A stretch of 61,773 nt of DNA, taken from positions 1-61,773 of the forward strand of contig CAUJHG010000034.1 of NCBI GenBank assembly GCA_963204785.1, read 5' to 3'. The stretch comes from Pseudomonadota bacterium (GTDB lineage Bacteria; Pseudomonadota; Gammaproteobacteria; Burkholderiales; Burkholderiaceae_E). Positions 1-8,368 of the stretch are shown piece by piece. Numbering within the stretch: the stretch's first letter is position 1; every line of letters starts with the position of its first letter. Position numbers and translations under genes: made by a program. Below the pieces are notes generated by a model. That model was not told the DNA's origin, did no database searches, and was given only the letters and a program-made list of their open reading frames with translations.

Positions 1-581
1 ACCGCCTGGTTCGCATACCTCACCCACCGCCCGCGCTGCTCCTCGCTCATCTGGCCACGACACCAGTCGTACACCAGCGCCAGATTACCGATCCGATCCC
101 CTACGTACAGGTAACTGTCAAACGCTACCCCAGCCGCCTTCCCCTCTTGGATCAGCAACTCTTCGGCAGCCACCGCTCGTTCTGTCTCATCGATCGCGTA
201 GCCGCAGTAGATCGGACTACCGCTCACCTGTCCCATGAGCGCGGCATGCCACGGCGCAAACGCATAGGTGTTGCCCCCCGCCAGTTGGCTGTCGACCATC
301 TTCTTGAACCGGACTGCACCAGGCGTCTGGACGGCCATCGCCTGGCGAAGCCTTACGAGCGTCATCTGGTCCGAGAGAAGGATCTTCGCGGATGATCGCT
401 CGGGCCCGGCCTCGACAGACCGATCGTCCGTGCCGCCAATGGACTCGCTAGGGTTCGACGCCCCACCCCCTGACCCGCAGGCCGTCAGGGCAAGCATGAG
501 CGCCCCGGCCGCACAGCGGAAAGGCGCGCCTGGCACATGAGCGCGCCGGAGGAAACGGAAAACGACCGTGAGCCAATGCAT
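1..581 (-). CDS. Lipoprotein, 3' end cut by window edge; possibly heparinase/lyase-like
   Basis: The frame opens at an ATG with an AGAGG ribosome site 8-9 bases upstream and runs off the left edge after about 193 codons. It begins with arginines and a hydrophobic stretch ending in the lipobox LTAC, so it is probably a lipoprotein with the cysteine near residue 35. A Gly/Ser-rich linker follows. The rest contains GNTYAFAPWHAALMG and GDRIGNLALVYDWCRGQMSE. The 'GNLALVYDW...MSEEQR' pattern resembles the (alpha/alpha) barrel of heparinase/alginate-lyase type proteins, but too little is present to assign a family. Its place beside exopolysaccharide genes fits polysaccharide processing. It is separated from the upstream deacetylase gene by 227 bases and may have its own promoter (TAGAAT on the minus strand at 700-695). 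The function is inference; the lipoprotein call is well supported. Confidence 0.6.
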   Translation of the reverse strand, partial: MHWLTVVFRFLRRAHVPGAPFRCAAGALMLALTACGSGGGASNPSESIGGTDDRSVEAGPERSSAKILLSDQMTLVRLRQAMAVQTPGAVRFKKMVDSQLAGGNTYAFAPWHAALMGQVSGSPIYCGYAIDETERAVAAEELLIQEGKAAGVAFDSYLYVGDRIGNLALVYDWCRGQMSEEQRGRWVRYANQA

Positions 582-808
582 TCTGCAATCCTCTGGCGTC
601 TGCTGCAGGCCGCCTGTCCCCCAGAAGAGAGGCCCTTCAGCCCGATGAAAACACGTCAATTGCTGCGTTGCTCATAACGATCGGGTGCCGTTCGATTCTA
701 AATGGTCATGACGAGCATCACGAGACCGGACGGCGTCAGGCATGGCCGATCAGCATGGAGAACCGACCGCCGATCAATTGGATCGCGAGCGGCGCTCGGC
801 CCCCCCGG

Positions 809-1468
809 TCAGCGCGAACTCACCGAGCGCAGGTCGAGTCGCCGCTGCTTGAGCCGATCGAGGACCCCCTGCAGAGCCAATGGCGTGTGTTCGTAGTCAT
901 CGTGCATCAGCACCACGTCACCTGGGCCGGTCAACCTGTCCACACGATCGATGATCGCGCGTGGGTCCGTCAGCGAGTGATCGAGACTGTCGACAGACCA
1001 GTAGACCTGCCGAAAGCCCTTGCGCCAGAGCGCGAGATAGGCCGCCGGCGTGATGATTCCATAGGGCGGGCGGAAATCACGCTCCAGTCGATGCCCTAGA
1101 ATGTCCTCGAGCAGTTCCTGTGCGCGAGCCACATCTGCCACGTATTCGTCCACGTTGACCTTCCGCGCGTTGAGATGCCGGTAGCCGTGATTCGCGACCT
1201 GGTGTCCGCGCGCGTCGATCTCCCTGATCAGCGCAGGCCGCTGCTTCGCCGCGCTGCCAACGACGAAGAAGCTTGCAACGGCGCCGGCAGCGTCCAGGAG
1301 GTCCAGGATCTGCGGCGTGAAACGATCATGCGGACCGTCATCGAAGGTCAGTGCGACACCGCTGCTGCCAGCGGCTGGCAACCGAACGAGGGAGGTTCCG
1401 GGCAGGATCGCCGCCAGTGCCTGCTTGAGCAGTCCGCCCACCATCACAGCCCCACCGGACAGGCGCAC
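809..1468 (-). CDS. Polysaccharide deacetylase (NodB fold), small form
   Basis: This 219-residue protein carries the carbohydrate esterase 4 motifs in order: TFDDGP at 41-46 (catalytic and metal Asp), NHGYRH at 93-98 (metal His pair), RPPYG at 133-137 and VLMHD near 187-190 (catalytic His). The family removes N- or O-acetyl groups from polysaccharides. The length matches a bare NodB domain after a short hydrophobic N-terminus, so it may be exported or membrane associated. The start shown is a GTG. An ATG eight codons in (1444) sits behind GGTGGGG and is an equally good start. It lies 93 bases downstream of a second, larger deacetylase. Together they probably tailor the acetylation of the polymer made by this cluster. 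Confidence 0.85.
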   Translation of the reverse strand: MRLSGGAVMVGGLLKQALAAILPGTSLVRLPAAGSSGVALTFDDGPHDRFTPQILDLLDAAGAVASFFVVGSAAKQRPALIREIDARGHQVANHGYRHLNARKVNVDEYVADVARAQELLEDILGHRLERDFRPPYGIITPAAYLALWRKGFRQVYWSVDSLDHSLTDPRAIIDRVDRLTGPGDVVLMHDDYEHTPLALQGVLDRLKQRRLDLRSVSSR

Positions 1469-1561
1469 CAGCGGCCGTGCGTTCCAGCCGCAGCCGGCAA
1501 AGGTGCCTTGGCCCCTCTCCCTTCGGGGTGCGCGTATCTTTGCGCAGCATTCATCATGGTC

Positions 1562-2554
1562 TCACTTGTGCAGTGCCGACAGCACGAGACGACGGACACC
1601 GTCGATGCTCACGTTCCGGTCGACGCTCATCCGGCGCAATTCGTAGCGTTGCGCCACCAGATCGCGGTTGATGCCCGGCTCGAAGATGAAGGCCATTCGA
1701 TAGCCTGCCTGGCGCACCATCGCCTGCGTCGCCGGAGTGTAGGAGCGGAAGCCGCCCACCGGATAGGCGAGGGCATCGACCGGTTCACCGAGTTCCCGTT
1801 CGAGGATAGCCTTCGACTCCACGATCTCACGACGCTGAAACTCCGCCGTCAGGTGCGAGAGAATCTCATGGCTCTTCGTGTGCGAGCCGAATTCCATGCC
1901 TGCTCTCCGCATCTTGCGGATCTGTTCCCAACCGAGGAAGAGACGCCTTTGTGCCGAGTGCAAATCCGGGGACTCGACCTGCCCCTCGATCGCCTGGACT
2001 TTCTCGGCCATCGAAGCTCCAGCGTTATCCTTCACTGCGCGCAGGACTCTCCTGATGGATCCCTCCAGATCGGCAGCAGCGACCGTCACCGGGCGCTCGA
2101 CCCCGGGGATCCGAAGTTGCCCATCACCCATATGCCAGATCTTCCAGGCGATGCGATCCCACCAGGGGATCTCCACGTCCTCGACGAAGTTCGTCGTCAC
2201 GAAGAAGACCGCGCTGCAGCCGGACCCGCGCAAAATCGGGAACGCAACCTCGTAGTTCTCGAGGTATCCGTCGTCGAAAGTGATCAGCGCACAGGGATGA
2301 CGAGGACTCTCCTCCCCGCAGACCATTCGGCGAACCCGTTCGAGGTCGATCACCTCGAATTCCCTCTGGAGAAACTGGACGATCTCGGCAAACCGTGCGC
2401 CGGTGCATGAGAACAGGTTCGGATGGAAGGCCGAACCGTCGTCGTTCCCGACACGGTGGAAGTTGAAGCAATAGACGCCAGCGGGCCTGCGCTTCCATCG
2501 GCGCGACACGACGCCAGTCAAGTCCAGGAAAGCCTGAAGCAGGCGCTTGCTCAT
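1562..2554 (-). CDS. Polysaccharide deacetylase family protein, exopolysaccharide cluster
   Basis: This 330-residue protein has NodB motifs at TFDDG (92-96) and SHTKSH (224-229, metal His pair), followed by AYPVGG (263-268), which replaces the usual RxPYG. About 85 residues, including an IPWWDRIAW segment, are inserted between motif 1 and motif 2. This is typical of the longer bacterial deacetylases found in polysaccharide loci. The ATG chosen overlaps the stop of the upstream methyltransferase as TGATG, which implies translational coupling. An in-frame extension of 15 codons upstream lies wholly inside the methyltransferase gene and is unlikely to be used. The probable role is deacetylation of the nascent or exported exopolysaccharide. 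Substrate unknown. Confidence 0.85.
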   Translation of the reverse strand: MSKRLLQAFLDLTGVVSRRWKRRPAGVYCFNFHRVGNDDGSAFHPNLFSCTGARFAEIVQFLQREFEVIDLERVRRMVCGEESPRHPCALITFDDGYLENYEVAFPILRGSGCSAVFFVTTNFVEDVEIPWWDRIAWKIWHMGDGQLRIPGVERPVTVAAADLEGSIRRVLRAVKDNAGASMAEKVQAIEGQVESPDLHSAQRRLFLGWEQIRKMRRAGMEFGSHTKSHEILSHLTAEFQRREIVESKAILERELGEPVDALAYPVGGFRSYTPATQAMVRQAGYRMAFIFEPGINRDLVAQRYELRRMSVDRNVSIDGVRRLVLSALHK

Positions 2555-3621
2555 CAGGGGACCCGGAGCCTGTCCTTCTTGTCGGCGGCACCGGCGCACA
2601 CGCTCTTGGCCGCCCCGCGTTCGAAGCCCAGGACAACGCCGGCATCGCCGCCGCTGGTGTCGGACGCACCAGGGCTCCGGATCGCAACGAAGTCGACCGT
2701 GGTTGCCGCCAGATCATCCATTGAGTAGTGCGCAAACTGTGGTGCAAGCCTCATCTTCGAGAGCGCCTCCTTCGTGCCAGGTCGCACCGCGCGTCGCTCG
2801 TGCACCACGACGAAGCCGGCCGCTTGCGCCAGGTGGATGAAATCCGGCGCCCTCAGCCTGTTCTGATAGTGGAACCGGTTGTTCCAGCGCTTCCATTCGC
2901 GCTCGTCGAACGCCAGGAAATTTACGAACGAGATACTGCTGTCGAAATGGGCGTAGTGGTCGTTGCACGCAACCGCGTGGACCATGACCCCGTTGGGTTT
3001 CAGGACTCTGGATGCCTCCGTCAGGATCGGGCCGAGCGCATCGATCGCAATGTGCTCCAGCACGCTGTTGGAATACACAAGGTCAAGGCTGTCGCCATCG
3101 AGCCAGGCCAGCCGTGCAGCATCCTGGGGCGCCTCGTACCGGATGCCTGCCGCTGCGAGGAGTGTCTCCACACTCTGGCACGCACGAAGCCGCCGATATC
3201 TCGACAACACCTCCTCCAACGGCACGCCGCAGCGCTCCGAGATCCGCGCCAGATGCGCCTCCAACGCGGCCACCGCCTCGAAGGTCATCTCGGCGCTCAG
3301 ATGGCGCGTCAGATCGACCGTGAGCACGCTGCGCGCACCGGCAAGAGAGAAGCACAACGGCAGCACCGGATACCAGCCCGTGCCGATCTCTGCAAGGTCC
3401 ATGCCCCGCACGTCGGCCCTGCCCACGGTGTCGAGGAGTTCGACGATTCCGTACCAGTCATCAACCTTGATGGCGACGTTCGACTCCAGGTTGCGAAGCC
3501 CCCCAACGGCTCTCTGCAGTCGGTCGTTGATCCGCTCCCCACCGGGAAGCCGGGACAGCGCCGCCTGCAAGGCTGCCTTCAGACGCCAGTTCCGGATGAA
3601 TCCCATCGCCTCCTCACTCAC
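2554..3621 (-). CDS. SAM-dependent class I methyltransferase
   Basis: This 355-residue protein has a Rossmann-type methyltransferase core. Motif I is AEIGTGWYP (77-85), an acidic residue follows in TVDLT (101-105), SNSVLEHI spans 184-191, and LKPNGVMVHAV (207-217) is the usual post-motif strand. These are hallmarks of the Methyltransf_11 type. The GTG start overlaps the TGA of the upstream glycosyltransferase as GTGA; an internal ATG five codons later (3606) is an alternative. The last 40 residues are low in complexity and may be a disordered tail. Inside a glycosyltransferase run it most likely methylates a sugar of the repeat unit, but the acceptor cannot be read from the sequence. Confidence 0.8.
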   Translation of the reverse strand: MSEEAMGFIRNWRLKAALQAALSRLPGGERINDRLQRAVGGLRNLESNVAIKVDDWYGIVELLDTVGRADVRGMDLAEIGTGWYPVLPLCFSLAGARSVLTVDLTRHLSAEMTFEAVAALEAHLARISERCGVPLEEVLSRYRRLRACQSVETLLAAAGIRYEAPQDAARLAWLDGDSLDLVYSNSVLEHIAIDALGPILTEASRVLKPNGVMVHAVACNDHYAHFDSSISFVNFLAFDEREWKRWNNRFHYQNRLRAPDFIHLAQAAGFVVVHERRAVRPGTKEALSKMRLAPQFAHYSMDDLAATTVDFVAIRSPGASDTSGGDAGVVLGFERGAAKSVCAGAADKKDRLRVP

Positions 3622-4805
3622 CCCGCTTCAAGCGCCGCAACGATCCGCTCGGCATTGCGCTTCCACGTGTAGTCACGCTGGAGCATGCCGCGCGCGCGTT
3701 CCGCCACTCTTCGGCGCAGCGCCTCGCTGCCCAGCAAGCGCTCGATCGCCGCTTCACACTGCCCCTCGTCCAGGGGATCGAAGAGTAGCGCGGTCTCACC
3801 GTCCACATGCACATCCAGGATCGGACTCAGTCTGGGCGCCACGACGGGAACGCTCAGCCCCATGAACTCGAACATCACGACAGGCGAGCCGAAGTCATTG
3901 GAGTGCGGCAACACCGCGATGTCCAGAAGCGCGATGTAGTCGTACACCTCGGATCTCGGCACGGCGCCCGTGAAGATCACGCGATCCTGCAGACCGAGCC
4001 TGGCGACCTGCGTCTTCAGCTCCGGTGCAACCGCCCCGTCGCCGATCAGCAGCAGTCGCGCATCGGTATGCCTGCCGATGATCCCGCTGAAGACCGACAC
4101 GAGCATGTCGAGGCGATCCCAGCGAGCAAACCATCCCGCAAAACCGATGACCTGGCACCCCGACACTCCGAGCCGCTCGGCCAGGGCTTCGGAGCGCACC
4201 CGGCCTTTCACTACCGAAAGATCGAAGGCATTTGGGGACACGTCCACGCGCTCCGGTGCCACACCACGTCGGACGATCCGCTCCCGGAGATTGCTCGACA
4301 CGGTCTGGATCGAGGTGCATCGCGCGAACAGCCGCCGCTCGAACCAGGCGCAGAGCCGTGGGAACGACTGGGGCCGCACGCGGTTCTCAATGCCGGACAC
4401 CTCGTTGGCCTCCAGAATGAACGGGATCCCACGCCTTGCGCACAGCAGGGCGCTTGCCACCAGATAGAAGGCATATCGTTCGTAGACGAGGTCGTAACGC
4501 TGCTCTGAGAGTGCACGACGCAAGCGAAGCCACGTCGGGAGGTTGTAGGCGATCTCGGCGAGCTCGAACAGCCAGTTCGGCGCCTTTCGGCTCAGGAGCC
4601 GCCACAGCCGCCTGATCCCCCCATCGACCTGGGGGCTCCGCCCGGCAGGAACCGCGTCGGGCGCCGAAAACGGGTCCACGCCAGGGGGCGAGATGACCGT
4701 GACCGAATGCCCCAGGTCGCGCAAGGCCTTCACCACGCTGGCGATGTGCAATCCTTCGGCACCACGCCCCTGTGTCCGGTGGTGATAGAGGATCCGGAGG
4801 CTCAT
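3618..4805 (-). CDS. Glycosyltransferase family 4-type
   Basis: This 395-residue GT-B glycosyltransferase has an N-terminal acceptor domain starting MSLRILYHHRTQGRG, where the Gly-rich loop follows strand 1. The C-terminal nucleotide-sugar domain has GFAGWF (221-226), LLIGDG (252-257) and GSPVVMFEFMGLSVPVV (306-322). The last segment matches the 'SPxKxFEYMAxGxPVV' form of the GT4 motif, with a single conserved Glu rather than the full E-x7-E. It probably adds one sugar to a lipid-linked repeat unit on the cytoplasmic side. It overlaps its neighbours by 4 bases at both ends (ATGA upstream, GTGA downstream), so it belongs to one tightly coupled operon. Confidence 0.87.
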   Translation of the reverse strand: MSLRILYHHRTQGRGAEGLHIASVVKALRDLGHSVTVISPPGVDPFSAPDAVPAGRSPQVDGGIRRLWRLLSRKAPNWLFELAEIAYNLPTWLRLRRALSEQRYDLVYERYAFYLVASALLCARRGIPFILEANEVSGIENRVRPQSFPRLCAWFERRLFARCTSIQTVSSNLRERIVRRGVAPERVDVSPNAFDLSVVKGRVRSEALAERLGVSGCQVIGFAGWFARWDRLDMLVSVFSGIIGRHTDARLLLIGDGAVAPELKTQVARLGLQDRVIFTGAVPRSEVYDYIALLDIAVLPHSNDFGSPVVMFEFMGLSVPVVAPRLSPILDVHVDGETALLFDPLDEGQCEAAIERLLGSEALRRRVAERARGMLQRDYTWKRNAERIVAALEAG

Positions 4806-5977
4806 GATGCGTGCCGATAGGCGGGCCGCGGAAGGATCAGGTCGCGGTAATCGTTCGGTGAACCGCTGAGACCTGCTTCAGCCGCCTTGACGATGTTGTA
4901 GCACTCGCGAGCACTCACGTAGTGCAGCACGTACCGGTCGCCATCGTTATAGGCCGTCTCGAGATAGCTGAACATGCGATCCACCGGATCACCGAGCAGC
5001 GTGTCCATGTCCGGTTCCTGGGTGCCATGCGTGTGCACCTTCACGAACAACCATTCGGGTCTGCCGTGCACGTGGATGTGCTGTTGCACCCAGAGGTCCA
5101 CCCGCGCCTCGGTGGGCGGCTGCGCCCTCCTGATGTCCGCGTTCTCGATCCTTGGCATCAGCCCCCACTTCCGCCGTTTCCAGTCCAGCGCCAGCGGCCC
5201 CTGAACGATCAGCAGATCGCCGCCACCTTCGGCGCCAGCCACCACGTCCACTCCCTCGTCGTGGGATTTCGGCGCATGCGGGTCGTCCACCGCGTAGTAG
5301 ATGCTGTTGATCTTCCTGGTCTGCGTATCGCTGGGCGCCGACGGCAGGGTGAAGTCAGCGTAGCAGCCGAGCCCGCCAAGCACCTGCAGTTCATTGTTCA
5401 CCCCGCACCAGCGCCCGTCCGCCCGGGAGTTGTCCAGTGCCCAGTTGCCGTGGATGAATCCGAACATCGGCTTGCCAGTGTCGGGGTGGACCGGGAGCGC
5501 GTCGTGGCGCTCACAAAGCGTGCGCACGAACCGATCGATCTTCTCGCGCAGCCCGTCGGCAGTGTCGTGGTCGTGGTGCAGGTGGACTTCGATCTCTCCG
5601 TACCCTTCGCGGCACAGCTCCACCAGCTGGTCGAGGTGCTCCGCTCGGTACTCCTCCTCCGGATAGAAGAACGAGTGCACCGGCGGCCTCCCGTCGGCGT
5701 CGCGATGTTTCGCCGCCAGCGTCGCGTAGCGTTCGCGCCATGCCTTCACACGGGCCACCTCGGTCGCGTAATCGGGCCGCCCCCAGGCTGGTTCGAAGTG
5801 GTCGACGAAGCAGAAGAGCACATGCACCGGGCCGTTGGGCTTCGGCGGCGTGCGACGCGTCAGGTAAGCGCCCAGCCAGAGATGGAGGTTCTTGCTACGG
5901 ACCTCACGTGCAAGCACCAGGAGCGCAACGAGCAGGGCGAGAACAACTACGACGAGGACCGGGAGGTAGAGGGACAT
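4802..5977 (-). CDS. Membrane-anchored conserved protein, possible deacetylase-like hydrolase
   Basis: I do not recognise a named family. The 391-residue protein has one strongly hydrophobic N-terminal helix (residues 1-23) and then a soluble domain. Striking motifs are VDHFEP (58-63), EVHLHHDHD (130-138), FIHGNWALDNS (174-184), GCYADFTLPSAP (204-215) and a late FVKVHTHG. An Asp-containing first strand followed by a His-rich strand resembles the metal site of NodB-type deacetylases in a beta/alpha barrel, but the standard TFDDG and RPPYG are absent. It is followed by a 4-base overlap with the next glycosyltransferase and preceded by a 31-base gap. The probable job is modification of the polymer at the inner membrane; this is inference from motif and context. 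Confidence 0.7.
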   Translation of the reverse strand: MSLYLPVLVVVVLALLVALLVLAREVRSKNLHLWLGAYLTRRTPPKPNGPVHVLFCFVDHFEPAWGRPDYATEVARVKAWRERYATLAAKHRDADGRPPVHSFFYPEEEYRAEHLDQLVELCREGYGEIEVHLHHDHDTADGLREKIDRFVRTLCERHDALPVHPDTGKPMFGFIHGNWALDNSRADGRWCGVNNELQVLGGLGCYADFTLPSAPSDTQTRKINSIYYAVDDPHAPKSHDEGVDVVAGAEGGGDLLIVQGPLALDWKRRKWGLMPRIENADIRRAQPPTEARVDLWVQQHIHVHGRPEWLFVKVHTHGTQEPDMDTLLGDPVDRMFSYLETAYNDGDRYVLHYVSARECYNIVKAAEAGLSGSPNDYRDLILPRPAYRHAS

Positions 5978-6008
5978 GTCTTGTGTTGGTGGGCAGGCAT
6001 GCGCCGGA

Positions 6009-7196
6009 TCAGCGCGCAGTCCGCGCCCAGGCTCCGGTGAACTGTCCGGTCAGGTATTTCCAGAACCCCACCAGCAGGGCGAGGTTCATGCTCACGAGAA
6101 AGAGCGGGATGCGCAGCGGCGCAGGGGCGAGCCCGCCACGACTGCGCCACCAGCCGAAGAGCGCAAGCGCGTAGAACGCCAGCTGCGCCAGGCCCAGCCA
6201 CCCGTAGGGCGGCTCATCAAGCAGGATCAGCGCGAAGTTGGCCAGCGCAGCGACCACCATGCAGTGCGGCACCAGCCAGCGCAGCACCTTGTGCGACAAG
6301 AAGGCCAGCGCCACCATGCCGCGACGCGGATCCAACAGCGAGGCAAAGCGGCGCAGCGCCTGGTAGTTGCCGATGCCGATGCGCACGCGCCGGCGGAACT
6401 CGTCGCCGATGCGCGCGGGCACGTCCTCGTAGGCCAATGCCTCCGGGTCGTACACGCACCGATAACCCTGTCGCACGAGTTCCATCGAGATCCAGAAGTC
6501 GTCGACGATGGTGTTCGGAGGGATCGGCTGGTAGTGCCTGCGGCGCAGCGCGTAGACGCCGCCGTTGGCGCCGAGCAGCGCGTTCAGTCGTCCCTCGAAG
6601 AACTTCAGCAGCCGCTCGTAGCGCCAGTAGATGTGGTCCTGGTTCTCGGTGCCGTCGGCCGCCACCAGGCGCAGTTCGCCGCTGACGCAGCCTACCTGCG
6701 GGTCGTCCAGGTGCCGCACCAGGTTGCGCACCGTCTCCGGGGCGAACGAGGTGTTGGCATCGGTGAAGACGAGCACGTCCTCGTCGGCCAGCGCGGCCAG
6801 GTCGTTGACCACCGAGGGCTTGCCGCGCCGCTGCGTGAAGCCGCGCCAGATCACCCGCTCGCCGACGAAGGGCTCCACGAGACGCGCAGTGGCGTCGTCG
6901 GAGCCGTCCGAGCCCACGTAGATGCGCAACAGCTCCGGCGGGTAATCAAGGGCCAGCAGATTGCGGATGCGCGCCTCGATGTGACGTTCCTCGTTGTAGG
7001 CAGCCACCAGCACCGCGACGCTGGGCAGCGCGCCATCGCCGCGTGCGCGCCGCGAGCGGCCCGACGACAGGTAGCGCCAGTCGGCACGCACCTGTCGCAG
7101 CGAAGACAGCACGATCAGCACCAGCGGGTAGCCCGCGTAGGTGTACAGGATGCTCGCCACGGCGATCCAGAACACGACTTCGAGCGCTACCGTCAT
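6009..7196 (-). CDS. Glycosyltransferase family 2, membrane-bound
   Basis: This 395-residue protein starts with a membrane helix (about 5-33). A GT-A domain follows with VLVAAYNEE (62-70), GSDGSDD (95-101), FTDANTSF (144-151, nucleotide-binding Asp box) and VDDFWISMEL, in the position of the ED acceptor motif. RRRVRIGIGNYQAL then stands where processive enzymes have Q-x-x-RW. The C-terminal third has three or more hydrophobic segments. The layout is that of cellulose/hyaluronan-synthase-like enzymes. The ATG used overlaps the upstream glycosyltransferase stop as ATGA. A longer in-frame opening reaches 7304 but lies inside that gene. It may polymerise or prime the exopolysaccharide. Confidence 0.87.
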   Translation of the reverse strand: MTVALEVVFWIAVASILYTYAGYPLVLIVLSSLRQVRADWRYLSSGRSRRARGDGALPSVAVLVAAYNEERHIEARIRNLLALDYPPELLRIYVGSDGSDDATARLVEPFVGERVIWRGFTQRRGKPSVVNDLAALADEDVLVFTDANTSFAPETVRNLVRHLDDPQVGCVSGELRLVAADGTENQDHIYWRYERLLKFFEGRLNALLGANGGVYALRRRHYQPIPPNTIVDDFWISMELVRQGYRCVYDPEALAYEDVPARIGDEFRRRVRIGIGNYQALRRFASLLDPRRGMVALAFLSHKVLRWLVPHCMVVAALANFALILLDEPPYGWLGLAQLAFYALALFGWWRSRGGLAPAPLRIPLFLVSMNLALLVGFWKYLTGQFTGAWARTAR

Positions 7197-8368
7197 GCGT
7201 GCAGTTCCCTTTCGGTGACCGCGGCAGCGGCGGCACGTCCGCCACGGTAGAGCCGCAGGTACTCGCTGTACATCGTTTCGAGCGACCCATGCCCCATCGC
7301 CCACTCGCGCGCAGCCGCGCCCATCCGTGCGAGGTCCACTTTGGAGCTGGCGAGCTCGGACATCGCCTGTGCCAGCGCCTGCGGATCCCCCGGCGGCACG
7401 AGCCGGCCCGTGACGCCTTCCTGGACGATCTCCGCGTTGCCGCCGACATCGGTGGCAACGATCGGCAGCCCCGCCGCCGATGCCTCGACCAGGGCCAGCG
7501 AGTAGCCCTCGGTGCGGGAAGACAGCACGAAAGCATCCATGCCTGCCAGCAGATCAGGGACGTCGTCACGCTGCCCGAGCAGGAAGGCGTGTCCGTGCAG
7601 CGCCAGCGCAGCGATTTCGCGCTCCAGCGCCGGGCGCTCTTCGCCCTCGCCTGCAATCACGAGAACGGCGCCGCCCCCAGACCCTGCGGGGCCGCCCGCA
7701 CCCGTATCTGCGCGCAGCAGTCGTGCAAAGGCGCGCAGCATCGTCAGCTGATCCTTCAGCGCATTCAGACGCCCCACGCTGCCGAACACAAAGGGGTTGC
7801 CGCTCACTCCGAGCGAGCGCAGCAGGTGCGCCCGAGCCTCGGCGCTTCGAAGTTTCGTCCGTGCAAGGTCGATTCCGTTCGGCACCGTGACGGCCTTGCC
7901 TGCCGGAATCACCTCCTGCGCAACGAAACGCTCACGTGCCGCGCGGCATACCGCCACGCCGAAATCACTGACACCCATCGCCCAGCGGTAGAGCCGCTCG
8001 CGTCGGTCGGTCTGGCCGGAGGCGCCCATGCCGTGACGAGTGTTGAGCAGGGTACCGATGCCGAGCCCGGCCGCGGCCGCCGCCGAGTAGTAGTGCGGCA
8101 CCGGATTGTGTGTGTGCAGCACCTCGGGCCTGCGCTTGCGCAGCCAGCGCCGCAGTCGCATCGCTGCGGCCAGGTCCAGCCCCGCGCGCTTGCCGCAGTC
8201 GGTGATCTCGATGCCCGCCTCACGCGCGCGCGCTGCCAGCGGGCCTTCGCCGAACAGGCACGCAATGGCCACCTCGTGGCCGCGCTCGCGCTGCAGCCGC
8301 GCCAGCGCCACCACCATCTGTTCGGCACCGCCCACCTGAAGCGTCTCCACGACGTGTGCGATCCTCAC
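7193..8368 (-). CDS. Glycosyltransferase family 4, exosortase-locus type
   Basis: This 391-residue GT-B enzyme starts MRIAHVVETLQVGGAEQMV, with the N-terminal strand and GGAE loop typical of GT4 sugar transferases of exosortase A loci. HTHNPVPHYY lies in the acceptor domain, VPNGID marks the linker and FGSVGRLNALKDQ opens the donor domain. SSRTEGYSLALVEASAAG carries a full E-x7-E. It overlaps the CapK-like gene upstream and the family 2 transferase downstream by 4 bases each. It is probably a cytoplasmic, membrane-associated transferase adding one residue of the repeat unit. The donor sugar cannot be told. Confidence 0.88.
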   Translation of the reverse strand: MRIAHVVETLQVGGAEQMVVALARLQRERGHEVAIACLFGEGPLAARAREAGIEITDCGKRAGLDLAAAMRLRRWLRKRRPEVLHTHNPVPHYYSAAAAAGLGIGTLLNTRHGMGASGQTDRRERLYRWAMGVSDFGVAVCRAARERFVAQEVIPAGKAVTVPNGIDLARTKLRSAEARAHLLRSLGVSGNPFVFGSVGRLNALKDQLTMLRAFARLLRADTGAGGPAGSGGGAVLVIAGEGEERPALEREIAALALHGHAFLLGQRDDVPDLLAGMDAFVLSSRTEGYSLALVEASAAGLPIVATDVGGNAEIVQEGVTGRLVPPGDPQALAQAMSELASSKVDLARMGAAAREWAMGHGSLETMYSEYLRLYRGGRAAAAAVTERELHA

